Source of the DNA: Drosophila persimilis
Lineage: Eukaryota; Arthropoda; Insecta; Diptera; Drosophilidae
NCBI RefSeq assembly: GCF_003286085.1
Contig: NW_020825321.1
Location: 3,489,641-3,553,640 of the forward strand
DNA length: 64,000 nt
Direction: 5' to 3'
Position 1 is the stretch's first letter. Each line of letters opens with the position of its first letter. The notes beneath the pieces were generated by a model. It saw only the letters and a program-made list of their open reading frames with translations. It had not been told where the DNA came from and ran no database searches. Both the position numbers and the translations under genes were made by a program. Positions 54,029 through 64,000 of the stretch are shown piece after piece.

Positions 54029-54361
54029 TTACTTCGCACCAGTGCGAAGTTGTTTATTGATTTCCTTGATGCGCTCTTGGCAGCGTTGTCGGTCCTCTTC
54101 ATTTGTATATGTTTTTTCCAGGTCCCGCTCCAGACGTCGTTGTTGAAGCAGCCGTTTGATCCGGCCGCCCCTCTTTGTTTTCTTCCTTGGGCGTTTTTCT
54201 TGTCGTGCCCTGTACTCAGCTATTGTGAGTGGGCGTGGTCCATCGTTTGGATACACTTCTAATGCCTCTTGTAGGCTGAGTGCGTCCCTTTGCTCGGTAG
54301 GAGCAGCGTCGGCGAAGTCTGGTGCATTTTCTGCTGCTGGAGTGGTTGTGTTACTGTCCAT
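54029..54361 (-). CDS. Element K small leader ORF 1 (basic, 110 aa)
   Basis: First ATG at 54361 (MDSNTTTPAAENAPDF). An acidic/Ala-rich N-terminal half is followed by a strongly basic helical half (RPRKKTKRGGRIKRLLQQRR and KTYTNEEDRQRCQERIKEIN). The open frame extends upstream to 54448 without ATG. It is placed like small ORF 1 of element J, with weak similarity in the basic block. It could be an RNA-binding or nuclear-targeting protein; no family recognised. Confidence 0.6.
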   Translation of the reverse strand: MDSNTTTPAAENAPDFADAAPTEQRDALSLQEALEVYPNDGPRPLTIAEYRARQEKRPRKKTKRGGRIKRLLQQRRLERDLEKTYTNEEDRQRCQERIKEINKQLRTGAK

Positions 54362-54862
54362 CGACGGTGCAAGGGGCGGTCCTATGCCACTCGCACTTAT
54401 ATTATTGGTCCTTGCTGGGTCTAGTGGGGCCGGTGCTGGTCTTCGCACAGGTTTTTATATTGCGTGTACGCTCTTTGTAGCGCGGGCTGTTATATCTCCT
54501 TGGGTATTATGTATTCCTGGCCGCATTGTAGCCGCCAAATTTAAGGGTATAAATTATAATGCAACATGGGTTTGTGCGTAATATCGTCGGCAGTCGTGCA
54601 TGGGTCTGGCGAAACGGCTGGTTTGGCTTTCTGCTGGGTTTTTTTTTTCTTGGCACTGGCACTGGGGACAACACTGTTTCAATAGTTTTTCCAATTTTCT
54701 TTTGACTTGGTCCGATTTTTTAAAACAAAATCACATGGTATTATATTTTTTTTTTTTCGGCCATTCTTTGTCTTTCAAAATTTTAACACTTTTTTTTTTA
54801 AAAATTTCTCTCTTTTTTTTTTTTTCAATCCTTAGATTGATCCATCGCGTAGGACATATCGA

Positions 54863-54880
54863 GTCCTGTCACGGTCGCCA
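54863..54880 (-). promoter_or_regulatory. Primer-binding site of element K (tRNA-Arg)
   Basis: The minus strand reads TGGCGACCGTGACAGGAC next to the LTR end; the 412/mdg1 arginine-tRNA site. Confidence 0.88.
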
Positions 54881-55359
54881 TGTAAAATGAAATGTTCAAA
54901 TCCTTTTTGTTGGATCGTTGGGGCTCAACCCTCCGATCTGTTTTATTGTGATTTCTCTTCTGCGTTTTACAATTGTGGTTTGGGCTTTTGTAAGCCAAAA
55001 GCCGCGGAGCTGCGCTGCCAGTGACGCCGGCAGCGGAGCGGCAGAACTATGTGTTCTTATCTCTTATATGTTAATATGTATATGCTCAGCGCTGTTGGCA
55101 GCGAGAGCGCGAGGGAAGATATATGTGTGTATGCATGTATATTAGTGCCGTCAAGTCATGGGAACATGCTGACGCTGCACTTGGGTCGCTCGAGGCATTC
55201 TTGAGTGAATCGTAATACGATCACCCAGAATGTCTGGGACTTTATTGTTACGTAAACACTGAAACAAAGTGTTACAGTGTGTATTCTTTAAGTACCGTCG
55301 GTACAGTGGGTATTCGAAATAATGAATACTTTACTTTACTTTAATATGAGCATACTACA
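54881..55359 (-). repeat. 5' LTR of element K
   Basis: 479 bp; TGTAGTATGCTC...TTCATTTTACA on the minus strand. The inner 193 bp are repeated at 48835-49027. Confidence 0.93.
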
Positions 55360-57137
55360 ATAGTACCCACGCTCCAGGAAATGTGGCAGGATCGCACATC
55401 TTGGGCACTAGCACCAATATGGCACTATAGCCCCAAAAAAAGTTGAACCTCGCAACTATATGGCACCTGCACTTATATAGAACACTACCCTATCCAGCAC
55501 TTGCACGTATATTCAACCACCGCACCTATATAGCACCCACGCTCCAGGAAATGTATCAGGATCGCATATTTTGGGCATAAGCACCAATATGGCAATACAG
55601 CCCCAAAAAAAGTTGAACCCCGCAACTATATGGCACCTGCATTTATATAGAACCCTTCCCTATCCAGAACTTTCACGTATATTGAACCACCGCACCTATA
55701 TAGTACCCACGCTCTAGGAAATGTGGCAGGATCGCACATCTTGGGCACAAGCACCAATATGGCACTATAGCCCCAAAAAAGTGTAACCTCCGCAACTATA
55801 TGGCACTTGCACTTATATAGAACCCTTCCCTATCCAGCACTTGCACGTATATTGAACCACCGCACGTATATAGCACCCACGCTCCAGGAAATGTGGCAAG
55901 ATCGCACATTTTGGTCACAAGCACCAATTCGGCAATATAGCCCCAAAAAAAGTTGAGCCCCGCAACTATATGGCACCTGCATTTATATAGAACCCTTCCC
56001 TATCCAGCACTTGCACGTATATTGAACCACCGCACCTATATAGTACCCACGCTCCAGGAAATGTGGCAGGATCGCACATCTTGGGCACAAGCACCTATAT
56101 GGCAGCATAGCCCCAAAAAAGTGTAACCTCCGCAACTATATGGCACTTGCACTTATACGGAACCCGTCCCTATCTAGCACTTGCATGTATATTGAACCAC
56201 CCCACGTATATAGCACCCACGCTCCAGGAAATGTGGCAGAATCGCACATTTTGGGCACAAGCACCAATTCGGCAATATAGCCCCAAAAAAAGTTGAGCCC
56301 CGCCACTATATGGGACCTGCACTTATATAGAACACTACCCTATCCAGCACTTGCACGTATATTGAACCACCGCCCCTATATAGTACCCACGCTCCAAGAA
56401 ATGTGGCAGGATTGCACATCTTGGGCACTAGCACCAATTTGGCAATATAGCCCCAAAAAAAGTTGAACCTCGCAACTATGTGGCACCTGCACTTATATAG
56501 AACACTACCCTATCCAGCACTTGCACGTATATTCAACCACCGCACCTATATAGCACCCACGCTTCAGGAAATGTATCAGGATCGCATATTTTGGGCACTA
56601 GCACCAATTTGGCAATATAGCCCCAAAAAAAGTTGAACACCGCAACTATATGGCACCTGCATTTATATAGAACCCTTCCCTATCCAGCACTTGCACGTAT
56701 ATTGAACCACCGCACCTATATAGCACCCACGCTCCAGGAAATGTATCAGGATCGCATATTTTGGACACAAGCACCAATATGGCAATATAGCCTCAAAAAA
56801 GTGTAACCTCCGCAACTATATGACACTTGCACTTATACAGAACCCGTCTCTATCTAGCACTTGCATGTATATTGAACCACCTCACGTATATAGCACACAC
56901 GCTCCAGGAAATGTGGCAGGATCGCACATTTTGGGCACAAGCACCAATTCGGCAATAAAGCCCCAAAAAAAGTTGAGCCCCGCAACTATATGGCACTTGC
57001 ATTTATATAGAACCCTTCCCTGTCCAGCACCACGCTCCAGGAAATGTGGCAGAACCACACATCTTGGGCACTAGCAACAATATGGCACTATAGCCCCAAA
57101 AAAAGTTGAGCCCCGCAACTATATGGCACCTGCACTT
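55360..57137. repeat. 170-bp satellite, block 3
   Basis: Ten to eleven units at an exact 170-bp spacing (marker sites at 55441, 55611, 55781, 55951, 56121, 56291, 56461, 56631, 56801 and 56971). The last unit is shortened near 57028 and the array ends mid-unit at CTGCACTTA. Variant units recur in a fixed order (see findings). Confidence 0.95.
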
Positions 57138-57480
57138 ACACCGACGACCGAAAACTAACGGCATCAACGCAGCAACGGCGTGAATACACCGAGAAAAGAA
57201 AACCCGACAACAACGACGCAGCAGCAGCCAAACCGAGAGAGAAATACACCGAGGACCGAAAACTAACGGCATCAACGCAGCAACGGCGTGAATACACAGA
57301 AAAAACAAAACCCGACAACAACGACGCAGCAGCAGCCAAAACGAGAGAGGAATACACCGACCGAAAACCAACGGCATCGACGCAGCGACGGCGTGAATAC
57401 ACCGAGAAAACGAAACCCGACAACAACAACGCAGCGGAAGCCAAGGAGAGAGAGAAATACACCAAGAGCCGAACAGTAAG
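57138..57480. repeat. Minisatellite of about 105-108 bp, three copies
   Basis: AAAACTAACGGCATC-type markers at 57151, 57259 and 57364. CAACAACGACGCAGCAGC and GAGAGAGAAATACACC are repeated within each unit. The sequence up to 57557 has no gene. It may be part of the LTR of element L or a separate insertion. Confidence 0.8.
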
Positions 57481-57557
57481 CCCACGGTAGCAACGGCAGA
57501 AGAGAGACGCGGAAAGCTAAAGCGAAGTAACGACGCCTAAGCGCCCCCGGGGACTCC

Positions 57558-58940
57558 TGTTGGTGTCTCGCCTGATCCCCGTAGTCCCCTGGGTCCCGAA
57601 GGGGCTGTCCGGCGATTGCCTAAGCCCTCTCGGCGATACCTGCCCTGTATGATAAAGACTTTCCCAGTAATGTTTAGCCCGATAGTGTCCCGTGAGTGCT
57701 ATCCGGCGATCGCCGAGAGCGCTCTCGGCGATACGCGTCGGTACTCTCGTACTCGTAGTAATTCTTAATTCGGCGGTGTCCCGTAAGTGCTATCCGGCGA
57801 TTGCCTAGGCATTCTCGGCGATGCCTGTCGATATCCCCGACCCACGTAGTAATTCTTAGTTCGACAGTGTCCCGTAAGTGCTATCCGGTGATTGCCTAAG
57901 CACTCTCGGTGATGGTCGTCGATATCTCTGATCCTCGTAGTAATTCTTAGGCCGACAGGGTCCCGTAAGTACCGTCCGGCGATAGCCTAGGTGCTCTCGG
58001 CGATACTTGTCGGTATTCCCGCATGGCAAAGTTCCCCTTTCCGCGTCGTAGTAATTCTTAGGCCGACAGGGTCCCGTAAGTACCGTCCGGCGATAGCCTA
58101 GGTACTCTCGGCGATATTTGTCGGTATTCCCGCATAGCAAAGTTCCCCTTTTCCGCGTCGTAGTAATTCTTAGGCCGACACGGTCCCGTAAGTGCCGTCC
58201 GGCGATAGCCTAGGCACTCTCGGTGATACTTGCCGGTATTTCCGCATAGCAAAGTTCCCCTTTCCGCGTCGTAGTAATTCTTAGGCCGACAGGGTCCCGT
58301 AAGTACCGTCCGGCGATAGCCTAGGTACTCTCGGCAATACTTGTCGGTATTCCCGCATGGCAAAGTTCCCCTTTCCGCGTCGTAGTAATTCTTAGGCCGA
58401 CAGGGTCCCGTAAGCACCGTCCGGCGATAGCCTCGGTACTCTCGGCGATACTTGTCGGTATTCCCGCATAGCAAAGTTCCCCTTTCCGCGTCGTAGCAAT
58501 TCCTAGGCCGACAGGGTCCCGTAAGTGCCGTCCGGCGATAGCCTAGGCACTCTCGGTGATACTTGCCGGTATTTCCGCATAGCCAAGTTCCCCTTTCCGC
58601 GTAGTAGTAATTCTTAGGCCGGTAGGGTCCCGTAAGTACTGTCCGGCGGTAGCCTAGGTACTCTCGGTGACACCTGTCGGTATTATCGCATAGCAAAGGC
58701 CCCCCGCATTGATCCCGAGTTCGGTGGGGTTCTGAAGGCGCTATTCGGCGATAACCGGAGTGCTCGCGGTGGGACCAACCGCCACGTCCCATGATACGTC
58801 CGCTCCCGTCCACGGGACTGCCGCCCCGTCCCCCATCGTCTGTCCGAAATACGGAGTCCCGGCAAATTATAAATGTGGCTGTAATTTCGACCCTGGAGTA
58901 GACTGAGATATATACCCCAGCCCAGGATCGCTTCCTTACA
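57558..58940 (+). repeat. Putative 5' LTR of element L
   Basis: Bounded on the right by CTTCCTTACA just before the primer site. On the left TGTTGGTGTC is one possible start. Most of its length is the 111-bp array. No partner LTR in the window, so the boundaries are inferred. Confidence 0.5.
57590..58740. repeat. 111-bp tandem array in the element L LTR
   Basis: Markers TAATTCTTAGGCCGAC at 57941, 58052, 58164, 58275, 58386, 58497 and 58608 give an exact 111-112 bp period. More diverged units extend to the left. Since 111 is a multiple of three, a spurious 37-residue-repeat frame stays open on the minus strand. Confidence 0.92.
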
Positions 58941-58942
58941 GA

Positions 58943-58960
58943 TGGCGCCCGAGCAGGGAC
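58943..58960 (+). promoter_or_regulatory. Primer-binding site of element L (tRNA-Lys)
   Basis: TGGCGCCCGAGCAGGGAC two bases after the LTR end. It is one base different from the tRNA-Lys3 complement used by lentiviruses, and Osvaldo-type elements are known to use lysine tRNA. Confidence 0.8.
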
Positions 58961-59730
58961 TCCGCGATTCCGTTATGTTTTGGGGCGCTAAGTGGAACAG
59001 TCGATCAGAAAACGTGTAGCCGCACGTGAGGCCGCCCATCATTCACGTACAGCCGAGGCTGGCTTCCCTAACCTCCCTAGCAATAGCGTCAACACGTGGC
59101 CGCCGCGCCCACACGAGGAGGAGAGTGCCGCGGCGAGGCGGCAGAGAAAGAGAACCGAGCCGAAGCTGGGCAGAGATCGCTAGAGAGAGAGCGACACGTA
59201 CGCGGCGAGCAGCGAGTCGTGAGCGGTAGAGGCCGAGCGAGCGTCGGAATCCTCCCGAAGACCAACCAGCCCGGCTATATATATTTCGTATATGATCATT
59301 CAAAGCCCGGCCTACAAAACGATAGCCGAGAGTAAACGCCCGGCCTTCAAAGTGATCAGTCAGCGTTCAGCCATCAACACGGGACGAGATCCAACGCTTA
59401 AATCAACGAACCCAGCACGACCAGGACCCCAAGGACAATTCCCAGGACAACGATAGCAAGGACTATCGACCGGCCTAGCCAGGATCAACAGTCAGGACAA
59501 TTCAAAGGACAACGATAGCAAGGACTATCGACCAGGACCCCAAGCAGCAAGGACGCCTCCACTGGACAACCGTCTTAACCGTGCATACGCCGCGCTTCCG
59601 TGACTATCCCCAAGGACTCCGGTATTCAGTGCGTTACCTAAGAAAAGATTCTACCGGAGGGTTAATACGTGATACTACCGTCGGAAACGCGAAAGACCTC
59701 GAAGTGCCAGTTCGACCACCGTGGTTCGAC
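58961..59730 (+). other. Leader of element L
   Basis: No supported gene. A 62-bp unit is present twice (GGACAATTC at 59433 and 59495, each followed by AACGATAGCAAGGACTATCG). An open frame joins gag from 59581 but lacks ATG before 59731. Confidence 0.6.
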
Positions 59731-61026
59731 ATGGGGGTACAGTGGATTTCATATCGGCGCAAGGACGAATTGCAGGCCATCGCCGCCGAATTCGGCCTCG
59801 GGGAGACCGGGACAGTGGACGAACTGCGCAGCCGGATCTCGGCCTTTATTTCGCGCGGTGAGCATCCGACTGCGATCGAAAAACGGATCAAAGAGCTCGG
59901 AATGGTCTTCGACAGCGCGCCCAGCCCGAGAAGCCCGAGGAACACGTCCCCGTCGCCGGGACCGAGTCAGCGAGAGCGGAAGGAAGGGATCTGGGCGGAG
60001 CAGCCTCTATCTATCATAATTCCCGAGTTACCGCGTGCAGCTCACGGCGACTCTGGCCGACCTGAAACCACGACTGACCGGCGACATGGTGACAATCACC
60101 ACCAGCACCGCTTTCCCGAGGAAGCCGGAACATCGCGACCCGGAAGGGAAGAAATTTCATTCGCCGCCCTGGCCGATAAACTGCGCAATTGGGGTCTGAA
60201 GTTCGACGGACACTCGGATGCGCTGGCTTTCATCGAACGGTTGGAAGAAAGGGTCGACTCATATGGCGGAAGCCCAACACAACTGCCGCGAGCCATCTCC
60301 GGGCTACTAACTGGCAAGGCAGAAGGATGGTTTAGGACGTTCCAGATGCAAGGCAAGCGATGGACCGAGTTCCGGAAGGAGTTCTTGGAGTTCTTCCCAC
60401 CCCCGCGATACTTTCAGCGCTTGGAAGATACGATCCGCTCCCGTCGCCAACGATCCCGAGAAGCCTTTCAGGACTACTTGATCGACCTCCGACTCATGAT
60501 GCAACGAGCTCAGTATACTCCAGACAGGGAGCTGGACAGGATCTACGAGAACCTTCGGCCGGAATACCAACTGTTCACCCGTAGACATGAGTTCGAGACG
60601 TTGCGAGAACTGACCCAATTGGTAGTAGCATACGAGACAACGCGGGACCGCGAACAAACCCACCCAGCTAACGACCGCCCAAATACGAAAGCCAGAACGC
60701 CATCATACCAAGGACCCGGATTATCCACCCCACAGCATGCCCCTCCAGACGACACCGGGCCCTCCCGGAGCGCCGAGACGGCAAGCCGCGTGGTGACCCA
60801 GGATGGAGACCGGCCGGTGAACACACGCCGGGCCTGCCGGAATTGCGGGGTGGAAAGTCATTTCAGCAGTTCATGCAGGAATCGGCGAGTGCTATTCTGT
60901 TGGGAGTGTGGCCGCCGCGGCATCCGGACGATCGACTGCTGTAGGCTATCCGATTCGGGAAACGGGCCGAGTCTCCACTCGTCAGGGAACCGATCGGAGA
61001 CATACCTCCAGGGCCCCCAGGAGTAA
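59731..61026 (+). CDS. Element L Gag
   Basis: First ATG 59731 (MGVQWISYRRKDELQAIAAE); the frame is open from 59581. A SAP-like N-terminal helix pair, then a retrotransposon Gag core (LKFDGHSDALAFIERLEERV, LTGKAEGWFRTFQ, FRKEFLEFFPPPRY), and knuckles CRNCGVESHFSSSC and CWECGRRGIRTIDC. About 430 residues, the normal size for this group. No internal stop. Confidence 0.82.
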   Translation: MGVQWISYRRKDELQAIAAEFGLGETGTVDELRSRISAFISRGEHPTAIEKRIKELGMVFDSAPSPRSPRNTSPSPGPSQRERKEGIWAEQPLSIIIPELPRAAHGDSGRPETTTDRRHGDNHHQHRFPEEAGTSRPGREEISFAALADKLRNWGLKFDGHSDALAFIERLEERVDSYGGSPTQLPRAISGLLTGKAEGWFRTFQMQGKRWTEFRKEFLEFFPPPRYFQRLEDTIRSRRQRSREAFQDYLIDLRLMMQRAQYTPDRELDRIYENLRPEYQLFTRRHEFETLRELTQLVVAYETTRDREQTHPANDRPNTKARTPSYQGPGLSTPQHAPPDDTGPSRSAETASRVVTQDGDRPVNTRRACRNCGVESHFSSSCRNRRVLFCWECGRRGIRTIDCCRLSDSGNGPSLHSSGNRSETYLQGPQE

Positions 61027-61040
61027 TTCATCCCTTAAGT

Positions 61041-61718
61041 TTGGAAGGAGGCAGGATCGCCGCGCTAGTAACCATCGAAGGAGTACCGCTCACAGCTACC
61101 CTCGACACGGGAGCAACGCGGTCGTTCGTCAGTCAACGCATCGCTCATGAAGTAAGTACCGGAGGGAACGCACGGAATATAAGGACTACCGTCCGCCTGG
61201 CGGATGGTACAGCAAAGGAGGTGACGCAAGCAGTTTTGGTCAAGGTGCGTCTGGATCAACAGGAAACGCGGGTGATTCTATTAGTCCTACCCATGGTAGT
61301 GGACGACATCATACTGGGGCTCGATTTCCTTTGCGGCGTCCAGGCCATAATACAATGCGGACGAGCGTACTTGCAGTTTACCCAGCGGGCGGTCCGGGAA
61401 ACCAACCCAAACCCCACATCATCCGCGAATCGGCCCCGCATGGTTACTTTTAGTGACGAAAGTCCAGCGACTGCATCCGCTGCTCCTACCCGCTCGACCA
61501 ATCCAACAGCGACGAAGGACGAAGGTAACGCACCGGAACCTCGAACACGCCAGACCCATCAACGTACCAGTGACAACGCACCAGAATCCCAACCACGCCA
61601 GACCCATCAACGTAACCATGACAACGCACCCGAATCTCGACCACGCCAGACCCATCAACGTGACCATTACAAACGCACCAGAATCTCGACCACGCCAGAC
61701 CCAGCAATGTACCAGTGA
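61041..61718 (+). pseudogene. Element L protease and repeat-rich linker
   Basis: Retropepsin-like LTATLDTGATRSFVSQ and VDDIILGLDFL in a frame other than gag. It then enters a 16-residue repeat (PRQTHQRNHDNAPES) encoded by 48-bp units and stops at 61718 after a unit of 49 bp breaks the phase. RT is in another frame at 62370. Confidence 0.75.
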
Positions 61719-62150
61719 CAACGCACCAGAATCCCAACCACGCCAGACCCATCAACGTAACCATGACGCACCAGGATCTCGAACACGCCAGGCCCAGCAA
61801 CGCCACCCGAACCCAACCCACGATTCGATTCGACCACGCCAGAACCATCAACGAAGATTCGATGGAGACGCCTGCGACACCGCTGGACGCACCCAGGGCC
61901 AGTCCGTCTGCCTCGAAAACCACCCCGAGTATCCCTACCAAGACAACTGAGCTAAGCCACGACCACGCCAGAACCAGCAGTAACATCAGGACAACGTTTC
62001 TAAGTTTCGACCCCGCCAGACTCAGCAAAAATATCAGGAAAACGCTTCTAAGCCCCGACCACGCCAGACCCAGCCGCAATACAAGGACAACGCATCGAAG
62101 CTTCGGCCACGCCAGACCCAGCAGTAATACAAGGACAACGCATCTAAGCC
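61530..62150 (+). repeat. 48-bp tandem repeat in element L
   Basis: CGCCAGACCCA-type units at 61551, 61599, 61647 and 61696, then more diverged copies (CGCCAGACCCAGC) to about 62120. Lies between protease and RT. Length changes in it have destroyed the reading frame. Confidence 0.85.
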
Positions 62151-62369
62151 CCGACCGAGACGGACCCGGCGGCGCTAAGAATACAACACGATCGACGCGA
62201 GCCAAATCGGAAGTGCCCAGCAATCAGAGCTCAATCAGAGCGAACGACCCCACGGGAAACCAGCATCGTTCTGCACCGCGACCCGCTACGCCAGGAAGAC
62301 CACGGCCCCGAAGGACAGGAGCGGGTCAATCACCTATCACCCTATCACCGTGAACCTCGCCATCATAAC

Positions 62370-63348
62370 ATGTGCCCTGCTCGAAGAAATCTCGCCACCG
62401 ACAGCCCCATCACCGAACCACCCCTCCCGCCGTGGGTAGCCGAGTTTTTGAAGCAAGAATTGGCCAAGTTCGATGGATTGGAGGGCGTGTCTCATATAGC
62501 TGAGCATACCATCACTCTGAAGGACGACAAGCCGATAAAGCAGAGGTATTTCCCCAAAAATCCGGCAATGCAGAAAATCATCAATGCTCAGGTCGACGAG
62601 TTGCTGCAAGACGGGCGAATCGAAGCTTCAAAAAGCCCACACAGTGCTCCCAAAGTACTGGTGGGAAAGAAGACAGGCGAGATGCGGATGTGCGTAGACT
62701 ACCGACAACTCAACGCGCAATCAATACCCGACGCCTACCCACTGCCCAGGATCAACCACATCATCGAGAGGCTCCGTAACGCGCGTTACATCTCGACTTT
62801 TGATCTCAAGAACGGGTATTGGCAGATCCCTATGGCCGAGGGGAGCCGAGAATGTACCGCCTTCACCGTCCCGGGCAGAGGAAGGTGGAAGGTGATGCCG
62901 TTCGGACTGCACTCAGCATCGGCCACGTTCCAGCGTCATCGGACCACAGATGGAACCCAACGCATTCGCTTACCTTGATGACATTATTGTCATCGGAGCG
63001 GCGTTGGAGGAACACGTCGACCATCTGCGAGAGGTGTTCCGGAGACTACGGGAAGCGAATCTAAGATTGAACCAAAAGAAATGCAGCTTCTTCCAGAAAA
63101 GCATCGTATACCTGGGACATGTCATTAGTGAGCAGGGTATACACACCGACCCAGATAAGATCGTCGCCGTCCGGAAGTTGGCCCCACCCAGTTCAATAAA
63201 GGAGCTTCGACGCTGCCTAGGAATGGCATCGTGGTACCGGAGGTTTGTCCCAAACTTCGCGACGATTGTACAACCAATGACTAGCCTCCTGAAGAAGGAG
63301 AAAAGGTGGATCTGGAGTAACGAACAGCAGGCCGCTTTCGGGAGTTGA
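62370..63348 (+). pseudogene. Element L reverse transcriptase, frameshifted
   Basis: First part (62370-62950): KKTGEMRMCVDYRQLNAQSI, STFDLKNGYWQIP and VMPFGLHSASATFQR. A shift near 62940 moves to a second frame (62950-63348) with the catalytic AYLDDIIVIG and the thumb region (FFQKSIVYLGHVISEQGI, RRCLGMASWYRRFVPNF). Another shift at about 63343. Confidence 0.85.
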
Positions 63349-64000
63349 AGGAGAAGTTAACCCGAGCACCCGTCTTAGCCTGCCCGGATTTCGCGGAGAG
63401 GCTCGCTCTACAAACTGACGCAAGCGTCTATGGTCTAGGGGCCGTCCTGACGCAACAGATCAGTGGAGAGGAGAGGGTCATAGCCTACACCAGTCGAAGG
63501 CTCTTGAAAGCAGAAGAGAACTACTCATCCACGGAAAAGGAGTGCTTAGCCATCGTCTGGGCCATCAGGAAATTACGATGGTACCTGGAGGGCTACCACT
63601 TCGACGTCATCACCGACCATCTCGCCTTGAAGTGGTTAAACTCGATCAATAATCCAACCGGTCGCATCGCACGTTGGGCGTTGGAACTCCAACAGTATCG
63701 CTTTGACGTGCTTTACCGACGCGGAAGCCAAAACATCGTAGCAGACGCTCTTTCGCGGCAACCTATCGACACCATACAGCGAGCCCTAGAAGACCTGCCC
63801 ACCTGCCCCTGGATACAAAGGTTGCTCAAACGTATCCAGTCACGACCTGAAGAATGCAGAGAATTTATCATCGAGAACGGACAGATCTACCGGAATGGAC
63901 AGGAATGGAACTCGAGCACACCGCGCCGTATACCCCTCAGCAAAACCCGACGGAGAGGGCAAACCAGACCATCAAGACAATGATTGCACAATACGTCGAC
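63345..64000 (+). pseudogene. Element L RNase H fused to integrase remnant
   Basis: RNase H: LALQTDASVYGLGAVLTQQ, KECLAIVWAIRKLRWYLEGY and RRGSQNIVADALSRQP. It runs to IENGQIYRNG and then joins, at about 63895, integrase sequence containing YTPQQNPTERANQTIK with the third catalytic acidic residue. That segment is in another frame. The zinc finger and both Asp residues are missing, so about 150 or more codons are deleted. Continues past the window. Confidence 0.8.

Larger units (their letters stand above)
48835..55359 (-). mobile_element. Element K: 412-like gypsy element, integrase deleted
   Basis: Inserted in the satellite with duplication ATAG (48831-48834, 55360-55363). Minus strand: 479-bp 5' LTR starting TGTAGTATGC, as in 412-type LTRs; perfect tRNA-Arg primer site; three small ORFs; gag; and protease-RT-RNase H. 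A deletion runs from the end of RNase H into the 3' LTR, leaving 193 bp of that LTR. The leader 54449-54862 and the stretch 53590-54028 are A-rich on the coding strand with long homopolymer runs and no supported gene beyond the small ORFs. Confidence 0.9.
57558..64000 (+). mobile_element. Element L: Osvaldo/Ulysses-like gypsy element, open at the right
   Basis: Long repeat-filled putative 5' LTR, tRNA-Lys primer site, gag with CCHC knuckles, protease, RT, RNase H and a scrap of integrase at the window end. GC-rich. Broken by frameshifts and an internal deletion. The left boundary is uncertain: the satellite stops at 57137, and TG starts occur at 57131 and 57558. Confidence 0.75.

Noticed and set aside
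57003-57485. Minus-strand ORFs rich in Cys, Leu and Arg over the minisatellite
   Set aside because: By-product of the 105-108 bp tandem repeat; no start context or homology.
58058-58813. 251-codon minus-strand ORF with 37-residue repeats
   Set aside because: It exists because the 111-bp repeat length is a multiple of three. It lies in the putative LTR on the non-coding strand and resembles no protein.

Overview
The window looks like constitutive heterochromatin of a Drosophila-type insect genome. I see no host gene, tRNA or rRNA. It holds a 170-bp satellite, at least twelve transposable elements or fragments, many nested, and a solo LTR. The Drosophila assignment rests on element lineages (mdg3/micropia-like, 17.6/297-like, mdg1- and 412-like, BEL/Pao, R1-like and CR1-like LINEs, a DINE-1-like fragment) and on primer-binding sites matching tRNA-Leu, -Ser, -Arg, -Tyr and -Lys. 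Family names are from motif recognition, not a database search.

Left third (1-24310). Element A, a young gypsy-type element (1-5321, minus) with an intact 1530-codon gag-pol, sits in the integrase of a decayed BEL/Pao element B (5322-9859, minus). Then come a 5'-truncated CR1-like LINE C (9939-11824), the 3' part of an Osvaldo/Ulysses-like gypsy element D (11825-14586, continuing after 18048), an R1-like LINE E (14587-18040) inserted in D's LTR with an 8-bp target duplication, and a 17.6/297-like element F (18412-23251, minus) that lost its 3' end and is inserted in a DINE-1-like repeat.

Middle (24311-57137). A 170-bp satellite is split by two insertions. The first is BEL/Pao element G (25052-48382, duplication GCACT). 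Inside G are a second BEL/Pao element H (27282-32599, duplication ACACC), a CR1-like LINE I (33158-37194), and an mdg1-like gypsy element J (40036-47953, duplication GTAT) that splits G's 3' LTR. J in turn carries a 91-bp poly-A retrocopy (13-bp duplication) and an unrelated solo LTR (46689-47554, duplication ACGC). The second insertion in the satellite is a 412-like element K (48835-55359, minus, duplication ATAG).

Right end (57138-64000). A short minisatellite leads into an Osvaldo/Ulysses-like element L whose long putative LTR is built of 111-bp tandem repeats and whose primer site matches tRNA-Lys. Its pol is broken and it runs off the window.

The most interesting signal is in the leaders of J and K. 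Upstream of gag both carry small ORFs, one of which is a conserved 63-75 residue protein with a Met-Gly N-terminus, a short polar segment, one transmembrane helix and a polybasic tail. That layout resembles fusion-associated small transmembrane (FAST) proteins, in elements where I see no env gene.
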